A stretch of 64,000 nt of DNA from Flavobacteriales bacterium (lineage in GTDB: Bacteria > Bacteroidota > Bacteroidia > Flavobacteriales_D > Crocinitomicaceae): contig CANJLG010000004.1 of assembly GCA_947475095.1 (NCBI GenBank), positions 62,001 through 126,000 of the forward strand. Direction: 5' to 3'. A model generated the notes under the pieces. The model saw only the letters and a list, made by a program, of their open reading frames with translations, did not search any database and was not told the DNA's origin. Both the position numbers and the translations under genes were made by a program. Positions 54,103 to 61,586 of this stretch are shown here, in pieces (the first letter of the stretch is position 1; every line of letters begins with the position of its first letter).

Positions 54103-55176
54103 TTATTTTAATGGGATTCCTCGAGAACTTACTGGGCCCGAGACATTACTTTTCTTGAGGCTAAAACTAAAAGTACTTCCAATTCCAATAGAGCTTCGCA
54201 CATTTATGCTTTGCTGGTGTGATTCAATAATATGCTTAACAATTGCTAAACCCAGACCAGTACCACCTTCGTTTCTATTTCTACTTTTTTCAACGCGATA
54301 AAAGCGTTCAAAAAGACGAGGGAAATGTTCTGTATCAATTCCTATTCCGTTGTCTTTTACTTCAATGGTGACTAAATCATCAATGGGCACGGCTGAAATA
54401 ACCACCTCACCGTCAATCTTACCATAACTGATGGCATTATTTATTAGATTAGTCAATACTTGGCTTATTTTATTTCGATCTGCAGTCACATAAATGGATG
54501 AAAGATCATTCTGAAATTTGAGAGAAATATTTTTCTCTTTTGCTTTTAACTCCAGCGTTTCTACTATTTCTTTGATTAGATCTATCATTTCGAAAGAACG
54601 CATTTCGATTTTTAGGGCATCAACTTCCAATTTTGCAATTTGGTCTAAATCTTCTAAAATATTTACGATTCTTTCTGTAGCTCGTGAGGCACGTTCTAGA
54701 AACTGAACGTTAACTTGTTTATCATCGATACCACCTTCAATAAGGGTTAAAATATAGCCTTGAACTGCAAACACTGGAGTTTTAAGTTCGTGGGCTAAAT
54801 TCCCCAAAAATTCCCTTCTGAATTGCTCCTGATCCTTAAGTTTTGTTATTTCTTTGTTTTTATTTTCCTTCCAATTACGCACGTCTATTTCTACTGTGCT
54901 TATTAAATTGTCAATTGTACTGCCTTTAAATGGGACAACTTGCTGTTTAGTTTGTATTGATTTATAAATTAAATGCAGCCTATTTTGAATAAAGTTCTTT
55001 AATAAAGCATAGAACAATATAAATACAACAAGTGCGGAGATTACTGGGATTAAGATAATAACCCACGGTGACAACTCAAGTACAAAAAGATGGAATAATA
55101 GAGCGGAAGTAATGCTAAGCATTAAGTATAAAAGACTTCCCAATAAGATTAAAATACTAGGTCTTAAATTTTTCAC
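54103..55176 (-). CDS. PhoR-type sensor histidine kinase
   Basis: A 357-residue inner-membrane kinase with two N-terminal helices (about residues 8-30 and 37-59) and almost no periplasmic loop. That fits PhoR-like kinases, which sense through membrane partners. The phosphorylated His is H129 in GNLAHELKTPVFAVQGYI. N, G1 and G2 boxes follow (NLINNAISYG, VKDNGIGID, GGTGLGLAIVKHI). No PAS domain is visible. It overlaps the response regulator by ATGA, so the two are translated together. Named by linkage to phosphate-type genes; direct proof is lacking. Confidence 0.88.
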   Translation of the reverse strand: MKNLRPSILILLGSLLYLMLSITSALLFHLFVLELSPWVIILIPVISALVVFILFYALLKNFIQNRLHLIYKSIQTKQQVVPFKGSTIDNLISTVEIDVRNWKENKNKEITKLKDQEQFRREFLGNLAHELKTPVFAVQGYILTLIEGGIDDKQVNVQFLERASRATERIVNILEDLDQIAKLEVDALKIEMRSFEMIDLIKEIVETLELKAKEKNISLKFQNDLSSIYVTADRNKISQVLTNLINNAISYGKIDGEVVISAVPIDDLVTIEVKDNGIGIDTEHFPRLFERFYRVEKSRNRNEGGTGLGLAIVKHIIESHQQSINVRSSIGIGSTFSFSLKKSNVSGPVSSRGIPLK

Positions 55177-55856
55177 TTTTCATTGAAGGTATATCCGACT
55201 CCTTTTATGGTACGAATATAGTCATCTCCAAGCTTTTCACGAAGTTTTCTTATGTGAACATCAATAGTGCGTTCTCCAACGATGGTTTCATTTCCCCAAA
55301 CGATTGCTAATATTTGTTCTCGATTGTACACCTTTCCAGGACGACTAGCTAGTAATTCTAGTAATTCGAATTCTTTTTTTGGTAGGATTAATTCTTTCCC
55401 TTCTGATGTTACTAGGTATCTCTCTCGATCGATTTCTATGCTTGATACCTTAGTTTCATGAATGATTTTATTATTTAATCTTTTTAACAGCGATTCTATT
55501 TTCGCAATTAATAATCTTGGTCTTATGGGCTTTGAAATATAATCATCTGCCCCAGCTTCAAAGCCAGCAATTTGAGCGTAATCCTCTGCTCTTGAGGTTA
55601 AAAATGCTATTAGTGGTTGGGAGATGTTTAAATCTTTCCGTATGATTTGACAAGCTTCTATTCCGTCCATCTTTGGCATCATGACATCCATTAATATCAG
55701 CGATGGGCTTATTTGTTGAGTTAGTTTCACGCCTTCTTCACCATTAGTTGCGGTAAAAACCTTGTAACCCTCTTTTCTTATGTTATAAGATAGAAAATCT
55801 AAAATATCCGGTTCATCATCAACTAGTAATATGGTGTGACCTTTAGCATTTTCCAT
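55173..55856 (-). CDS. PhoB-type response regulator
   Basis: A 227-residue OmpR/PhoB-family regulator; the ATG at 55856 is chosen over an upstream frame extending into a palindrome. The receiver domain has D13-D14, phosphoacceptor D57 (LILMDVMMPKMDG), and K108 region (ADDYISKPIRP). The winged-helix DNA-binding domain (about 130-227) has KEFELLELLASRPGKVYNREQIL and RTIDVHIRKLREKLGD. This family binds tandem 7-bp repeats at 11-bp spacing, exactly the geometry found upstream of three genes here. It is downstream of the T9SS and TonB genes that carry those arrays. Confidence 0.9.
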   Translation of the reverse strand: MENAKGHTILLVDDEPDILDFLSYNIRKEGYKVFTATNGEEGVKLTQQISPSLILMDVMMPKMDGIEACQIIRKDLNISQPLIAFLTSRAEDYAQIAGFEAGADDYISKPIRPRLLIAKIESLLKRLNNKIIHETKVSSIEIDRERYLVTSEGKELILPKKEFELLELLASRPGKVYNREQILAIVWGNETIVGERTIDVHIRKLREKLGDDYIRTIKGVGYTFNEK

Positions 55857-55870
55857 TTTATTTTTTTTAT

Positions 55871-55900
55871 AAATGGGGGATAGAATTCTACCCCCCATTT
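55871..55900. repeat. 30-bp near-perfect palindrome upstream of the phoB-like gene
   Basis: AAATGGGGG...CCCCCATTT encloses TAGAATTCTA with one A-C mismatch, pairing 14 of 15 positions. It lies 12 bp after the T9SS gene stop and 14 bp before the phoB-like ATG, and it lacks a U tract on the minus strand. It may be a terminator-like or processing hairpin, or an operator. Confidence 0.75.
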
Positions 55901-55912
55901 AATTAAATTTAA

Positions 55913-58417
55913 TTATTTTGAAACTACCAGTCTTCTGGTAATGTTTCCTTTGTCTGTGTAAAGAATAACCTGGTAAACTCCAGTTGCTAAGTCAGAAACA
56001 TTGATGTTACTAACGTTAGAAACTTTAACGGTTCTACCGAATTGGTCTATTATAACTACGCTTTCTAAAGCTGCACCATTTAATGCTATGTTCACTTCTT
56101 GGTTAGCAGGGTTAGGAAACAGATTCAAGGTAATTCCTTGCAATTCATCCAATGATACACTGATGTTTACCGTGAAGCTTGTAGTTGAGGTACAGTTACC
56201 ATTGATAGCTGTTAAGGTTACAGTGTAAGCTCCATTTGCAGCATAAGCATGTGTAGGTGCAGATGCACTTGAGTTAGAGAAGTCTCCAAAATCCCAAGAG
56301 TAAGAACCAGCACCTGTTGATGTGTTTGCGAATGTAGCAACGTTACCACTTGTTGTGAATGAACCAGCAGCAGTTGGAGTCGCAGTAAAAGTTACTGAAA
56401 TAGGTTGAGACATTCCAACACCATTACATGCATTAACATTCACAGTTGTTACTGTAATGTTTGAAGAAGAAGCTGTTACTGCAATAGATGATGTTGTTTG
56501 CCCAGTTGACCAAACATATGAATCTGCGCTAGATGATGTTAAGATAACTGTATCTCCGCTACAAGCAGATGTTGATGTTGCAGTGATTGTAGGAATTGGA
56601 GCATTACTAACATTTACGTTAATGCTAGTTGATGTTGCCGAACAACTATTTCCGTCAGTTACAGTTACTGAAAAACTACCTGAGTTAGAAACTGTAATAG
56701 TTGATGCTGTAGCATTATTTGACCAAAGATTTCCAGTTGTTGAAGATGAGGTAAGATCCACAGATCCACCAGTACAGAATGTGGTAGAACCACTAGCACT
56801 AATTGTAGGTGTTGCTGGAAGTGCATTTACGGTTACAGTTACCATTGCTCTTGGGCTTTCATCTCCAGCAGCATTTTTTTGGCTAATATAATAGGTATAC
56901 ACTCCAGGAGTTGTCGTAGATGGAATAATTGGTGTTATGCTACCTAAACCACCTACTGCAGTAGTGTAGTAGTAAAGCGTATTTCCTGGAAGTGATGTTC
57001 CAGTAATTGCACTTGCTAATGCATTTTGACAATAAGTCACTGTATTGGTTACGCTTGGTGCAGCAATGCTAAAGAACTTAGGATTGGTAAAGCTAGCAGT
57101 TGTTCCGGCTACCGAACCTGTGTTTAGACGTGCGTCAGGTGTTGTGCCTAAAGCTGTAAAAAGATTTACCCAATTCACTTGAGATAAGGTATTGGTTGAA
57201 TCGTTACCATCTACTCCAAAAAAACCTGCGTAAAATGCACCAGAAATTCCTGCAGATGTAATGACATTTGTTCCATTTGTGAAGTTAGTCATTGTATTAG
57301 AAGCAAACATTAAGCTATCTCCTGTAACATTTGCGGCAGTATTTGAGCTTTCAATAGAAAGACCTTTTTCCCATCCTGTAACCAATGAATTTAAACATGA
57401 AGTTGATGTGTTTCTTCTTAAACGAAAAGCTTTTTCAAATTTTTCACCTACAGGCAATGCAATGGTACCATTTCCTTTTGGTCCAACAAGTGTCATATTA
57501 GAAAAAATAGGTCTTGTTTTTGGCTGTGCCGTTGAGCCAGCAGCATCGTTATCTGATTCAAAGGAATTTGAATCTCCAATTGCATCTGATAAATCTTTGT
57601 CACGGATTGATAAACCAAACTGAACTTTTCCACGATATCCAAAATCTGTATCGAAATCATCATCAAGACCTCTGTATGCGATGAGGTGCTTACAATTCAC
57701 AGTTCCTCCAAACCACTCAAATGAGTCGTCTCCTGAACTTGTTACTTGTACATAGTCAATTACAGTTGCAGAACCTACTGAACCACATGTTAAGCCATTT
57801 ATTTCTTTATTTGGTTCTAGAGCAATTCCTGCAAACTCGATTCTAACATAGGTTAAAGACCCAGAGTTATCGTTATCAAAATTACCACCGAATTGTGTGT
57901 CGGTTGTTGGTACAATACCCTCTATATTTGCTACACCACCCGGCTGATTGTTTTTGGCAAGTCCTAAAAGAACAAGTCCTCCCCAATCTCCTGGTAGTCT
58001 CGTTCCTGGTGCTTCATTGGAAGTAAATACCACTGGATTAGAGGCTGTACCGTTTGCGTAAATTTTAGCTCCTCTTGTGACAATCAATGTTGCTTGAGTT
58101 AACTTATCACCTCGAATGATAGTACCAGGCAAGATGGTAAGTGTTGCATTGTTTTTTACATAAATTTTGTTTTGTAATTTAATAACTCCACTCCATGTTG
58201 TGTTGGTTAACACATCTGTCGATACAGTCGTTACGGTAGCAGGATAAGCTGTAGTTTGTGGGTCAAAGTTAGACCATCCAGCTGTCCAATCTGTCGCTGT
58301 GGTTCCATCAGTAATAGGGAAGGCTCCTCTATAATTAGTGACGGTCCAAAATGCATCTTGCGCGTTTAATGCGCTGGCTAAAGCTATAGTAATAAAGCTT
58401 AAATAAATTTTTTTCAT
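55913..58417 (-). CDS. T9SS-secreted protein with PKD-like domain, phosphate-regulon candidate
   Basis: An 834-residue surface protein. After signal peptide MKKIYLSFITIALASALNAQ, residues about 60-460 form a right-handed-helix-like region (LTILPGTIIRGDKLTQATLI, DSFEWFGGTVNCKHLIAYRG). Then come Ig-like repeats (about 470-670), a PKD domain near 690-750 (YSWDFGDFSNSSASAPTHAY) and a type A T9SS sorting domain (NLFPNPANQEVNIALNG). It lies between a TonB receptor and phoBR-like genes on one strand and has its own 11-bp operator array. A role in phosphate-limited nutrient capture is inferred. Confidence 0.82.
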   Translation of the reverse strand: MKKIYLSFITIALASALNAQDAFWTVTNYRGAFPITDGTTATDWTAGWSNFDPQTTAYPATVTTVSTDVLTNTTWSGVIKLQNKIYVKNNATLTILPGTIIRGDKLTQATLIVTRGAKIYANGTASNPVVFTSNEAPGTRLPGDWGGLVLLGLAKNNQPGGVANIEGIVPTTDTQFGGNFDNDNSGSLTYVRIEFAGIALEPNKEINGLTCGSVGSATVIDYVQVTSSGDDSFEWFGGTVNCKHLIAYRGLDDDFDTDFGYRGKVQFGLSIRDKDLSDAIGDSNSFESDNDAAGSTAQPKTRPIFSNMTLVGPKGNGTIALPVGEKFEKAFRLRRNTSTSCLNSLVTGWEKGLSIESSNTAANVTGDSLMFASNTMTNFTNGTNVITSAGISGAFYAGFFGVDGNDSTNTLSQVNWVNLFTALGTTPDARLNTGSVAGTTASFTNPKFFSIAAPSVTNTVTYCQNALASAITGTSLPGNTLYYYTTAVGGLGSITPIIPSTTTPGVYTYYISQKNAAGDESPRAMVTVTVNALPATPTISASGSTTFCTGGSVDLTSSSTTGNLWSNNATASTITVSNSGSFSVTVTDGNSCSATSTSINVNVSNAPIPTITATSTSACSGDTVILTSSSADSYVWSTGQTTSSIAVTASSSNITVTTVNVNACNGVGMSQPISVTFTATPTAAGSFTTSGNVATFANTSTGAGSYSWDFGDFSNSSASAPTHAYAANGAYTVTLTAINGNCTSTTSFTVNISVSLDELQGITLNLFPNPANQEVNIALNGAALESVVIIDQFGRTVKVSNVSNINVSDLATGVYQVILYTDKGNITRRLVVSK

Positions 58418-58445
58418 TTTTTTTGTTTTTAAAGTTAAGACGGTA

Positions 58446-58535
58446 CAAATTTCACTTGTTATCAGCCACCCTGTGTTATGAGCGCCTTATGCTTACTTTA
58501 TGCTTTTGTTAAGGGTTCGTAACTTAGCCTTAACA
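58446..58535 (-). promoter_or_regulatory. tandem 11-bp operator array and -7 box of the T9SS gene
   Basis: Reading the minus strand from 58535, six 11-mers follow without a gap: TGTTAAGGCTA, AGTTACGAACC, CTTAACAAAAG, CATAAAGTAAG, CATAAGGCGCT, CATAACACAGG (to 58470). Position 3 is T and position 5 is A in all six. A TAnnTTTG-like box, GAAATTTG (58453-58446), lies 16 bp further on, and the ATG is at 58417. The phasing is seen directly; regulator identity is inferred. Confidence 0.6.
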
Positions 58536-58581
58536 AAGAAAAGTTGGTCTTCTTTGATATCTTAATAGATGGTGAGATGGG

Positions 58582-61464
58582 TTAAAAATTGTACTTAAGC
58601 GAAAGGGAAACTGTTTGTCCAAAGGAAACCTCTTGCCAAGTATTATCTGCTTCAGCGTTATATTTTCGATCGTTATTTAGATCTTGGAAATAGATAAGTT
58701 TTTGAGCTAATAAGTCTTTAACATTAAGTTTCACTTCAAATTTTTCTTTGAAAATTTTAGCTACTTGGAAGTCAATAATGTGTCTGCCGTTTTCCCATAC
58801 ATTTGGCTCTTGAATATTTCCAACAATATAAATGCGTTGTCCAACGATGTTATAAGAACAACTTACTGAAAAATCATTTTTGGAGTAATATAAACCTGCA
58901 TTAGCAATATAAGGCGACTGACCTTGTAATGGCCGAGCTACACCAGATCCAATCGTGTTGCTTAAATCCACATTCGAACGAATGATAGAAGCATTTGCAT
59001 AAAGGGTGAGGTTACTCCAAAACGGATGTGCTTCCATTTTAGATAAAAATCCTAGTCTCATGCGCCATTCAACTTCGGCGCCATAGTTGGTTACTTTTGG
59101 AATATTAGTGTAATATAATTCAGGGGCACCTGAAGTACCAGTTCTATTTATTAACTCGATTGGATCTGTAAAATTCTTATAAAATCCAGAAACACTTATT
59201 ATCTGACCTTCACCTGGATAGTATTCATAGCGCAAATCTAAATTTGTAATAACCGCTCTTTTCAATGTTGGACTTCCGGAAACAATATTATCCAATATGA
59301 AATTATAAAAACTAAATGGTGCAAGTTCTCTAAACTCAGGTCTAGATACTGTTTTATAGATACTTGCTCGTATATTCATCTTTTTGTTAATGGAGTAGAT
59401 GAGGTTAACTGATGGCAATAAATCTATAACAGTTGAATCAATTTTTTTATCCGCATTAGATCCAAACTCGATGTAATTAAAAACTTGATTATAAGACTCG
59501 AGTCTTACCCCACCAACAAGTCGAATTTTTTCACCAATTTTGGAATCTAAGCTCACAAAACCAGCATTCAAAAAGGCTGAAGCTTGGTAGCTATCATCAA
59601 CATTCGTTGCCTCATCTAACTTAAAACCTCCCAAACCATTAGACATTAATCCAAGGTGCTCAGCAGAAAAAAGTTCGTCAGCTGGAGCGAGAAGCAATTG
59701 GCCATCGAAACTACTACCAGTTGGTGAGTATTTAGAAAAGCCCAAATTGCGAGCGGTAAAATCACGGGTTCTTAATTGTTGGAGCCCACCTACTTTTAAT
59801 TCGTTTTTGAGAATAGAAAAGTCAAAAGGAAGCGAGATGTCATATTTTATACTGTAGATGCTTTCGTTTGAGCTCGACCAAAACATGTTTCCTGCTGCAC
59901 TTGGTAGCGTTCCATCATTTTGTATGAGTGCAATAAATTGCTCCGTAGTATCATTAACATCCATTGCATTTTTACGGTAGACAATTCTTCTTTGACAAGG
60001 AATTTCTCGAGCAACTTTGCTGTACCCTCCATTCCAGTTGATCTTAAACTTTTCAAATGCATGCTTTCCAATCAATTGACCAGAGTAGAGGTTGTTTTGA
60101 GTATACCAGAAATTGGTAGATTTTTCATATTGATGCGGGTCATTATCTAACTCACGCACCCCGTTTCTAACACTTACTTTATCCTCTGAACTTAAAGAGT
60201 ATAGGTTTTTGAATTGAAGTGTACTTTTTGGCCCTAAAACATATTTAACATTGAACATGGCAGAATTAAGTATCGATCTAGAATACATTGAATCAAGTAA
60301 TTCCATGCGTTTAATAACGTTGCTTGGATCAATAACTGGGTTATTTCCTGTAGGGTCAGTGTCTCCCTCAAATTCACGTCGAATGCTAGTTGAAAAAGTC
60401 GCGTTATTTGAGTAGGAATAAGCCAATGAAAAGCCGATAGACTTTACACCATCCTTTAATTTATAATTTCTTCCAAGGGCATATTGAATGGATGTATTTG
60501 GCGATGCTAACATCGAAGTTGGCGTCCAGTTCCAAACCATGTTTTGGGCTAATCTTCCTTTATCATCTTTGTTTAGTGATGCAAACTCTTGTGTTGATGG
60601 CAATCCGTCTGGGAGGCTCCTGTCTGCTGCCCCAAGGCCTAGAAAATCAATTTTAGAATCCTTCGAAGCCATAAATTTTTGAAACGTTGAAATCGTATTA
60701 TAACCTGTGCTCAATTGCACTGACTGATAATTTTTTTCTTTCGGTTCGGTTGTATTAATATCCAATACCCCACCAGCGAATTCGCCAGGAAGATCAGGCG
60801 TTGCCGTTTTCATAATGAGTAGATTATCCAGCATATTTGACGGAAAAATATCAAATGAAAAAGCTTTCTTGTCACTTTCGGTACTTGGAAGTGGAGCTCC
60901 ATTTAGCAAGGCAAAATTATAACGGTCGCTAAGTCCCCTGATTACTAAAAACTTATTGTCTTGAATACTTGCACCAGTAACACGCTTTAATATGTCTGCT
61001 GCTTTAGCATCTGGAGTTTTTTTGAAAGTTTCGGCATTAATACCATCCACAACAGAGGCAGAATTCTTTTGCATTCGAAGTAATTCTGTGGTAGATTCTC
61101 TGTTCACTTTGGCAACAACAGTTATCGGTCCATATTCCACTACCACTTTTTCCATCTTAATGTCAAGGACTCTTTTTTCAGTTGCTTTAACAATGACATC
61201 CGTGAGCAACAAATTGTTATAGCCTTGACTTCTAATTTCTAAAGTATATTTACCTGCCGCTAATCCTTCGATGGTGTATTTCCCTTCTGCATCTACTACG
61301 GCACCTTTGCTTAAGCCTTGAATAATTACTTTGGTGCCAAATAGCGCCTCATTTGTTACTGCATCTGTTACCACCCCATTGATCGATGCTTGTTCGATTG
61401 CTGATTGGGAATGAACGTTTTTAATAAAAAAAACACTTAAAAAAAGAAGTAGAATTAATTTCAC
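58582..61464 (-). CDS. TonB-dependent outer-membrane receptor
   Basis: A 960-residue receptor. The GTG at 61464 is the likely start, giving MKLILLLFLSVFFIKNVHSQ as signal peptide; a TTG two codons upstream is less plausible. Residues about 27-108 are a carboxypeptidase-regulatory-like extension (INGVVTDAVTNEALFGTKVI). The plug (about 120-250) has DAKAADILKRVTGASIQDNKF and GLSDRYNFALLNGAPLPST. The barrel ends QTVSLSLKYNF. No SusD partner follows, so it is not a typical glycan locus. Linkage to phoBR and its operator array suggest uptake of a phosphorus compound (inference). Confidence 0.9.
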   Translation of the reverse strand: MKLILLLFLSVFFIKNVHSQSAIEQASINGVVTDAVTNEALFGTKVIIQGLSKGAVVDAEGKYTIEGLAAGKYTLEIRSQGYNNLLLTDVIVKATEKRVLDIKMEKVVVEYGPITVVAKVNRESTTELLRMQKNSASVVDGINAETFKKTPDAKAADILKRVTGASIQDNKFLVIRGLSDRYNFALLNGAPLPSTESDKKAFSFDIFPSNMLDNLLIMKTATPDLPGEFAGGVLDINTTEPKEKNYQSVQLSTGYNTISTFQKFMASKDSKIDFLGLGAADRSLPDGLPSTQEFASLNKDDKGRLAQNMVWNWTPTSMLASPNTSIQYALGRNYKLKDGVKSIGFSLAYSYSNNATFSTSIRREFEGDTDPTGNNPVIDPSNVIKRMELLDSMYSRSILNSAMFNVKYVLGPKSTLQFKNLYSLSSEDKVSVRNGVRELDNDPHQYEKSTNFWYTQNNLYSGQLIGKHAFEKFKINWNGGYSKVAREIPCQRRIVYRKNAMDVNDTTEQFIALIQNDGTLPSAAGNMFWSSSNESIYSIKYDISLPFDFSILKNELKVGGLQQLRTRDFTARNLGFSKYSPTGSSFDGQLLLAPADELFSAEHLGLMSNGLGGFKLDEATNVDDSYQASAFLNAGFVSLDSKIGEKIRLVGGVRLESYNQVFNYIEFGSNADKKIDSTVIDLLPSVNLIYSINKKMNIRASIYKTVSRPEFRELAPFSFYNFILDNIVSGSPTLKRAVITNLDLRYEYYPGEGQIISVSGFYKNFTDPIELINRTGTSGAPELYYTNIPKVTNYGAEVEWRMRLGFLSKMEAHPFWSNLTLYANASIIRSNVDLSNTIGSGVARPLQGQSPYIANAGLYYSKNDFSVSCSYNIVGQRIYIVGNIQEPNVWENGRHIIDFQVAKIFKEKFEVKLNVKDLLAQKLIYFQDLNNDRKYNAEADNTWQEVSFGQTVSLSLKYNF

Positions 61465-61487
61465 AGACAAAGTTTTAAATTCGTCTA

Positions 61488-61566
61488 CAAAGTAAGTTTA
61501 AGCCCTTAATTCAAGAATTAATATAACATTAATTTAATGTTAATAAAGCGTGACAATTTGATAACA
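61488..61566 (-). promoter_or_regulatory. tandem 11-bp operator array and -7 box of the TonB receptor
   Basis: Reading the minus strand from 61566, six 11-mers are contiguous: TGTTATCAAAT, TGTCACGCTTT, ATTAACATTAA, ATTAATGTTAT, ATTAATTCTTG, AATTAAGGGCT (to 61501). Position 3 is T and position 5 is A in all. TTACTTTG (61495-61488), one base from TAnnTTTG, lies 5 bp beyond and the GTG start is at 61464. The segment 61524-61542 is also a 19-bp palindrome, an alternative operator reading. Confidence 0.6.
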
Positions 61567-61586
61567 TACGAGCGCAAAGATTAATC

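Noticed and set aside
56457..56891. 144-codon plus-strand frame opposite the T9SS protein gene
   Set aside because: Shadow of the repetitive Thr/Val/Ser-rich minus-strand coding sequence; no independent signals.
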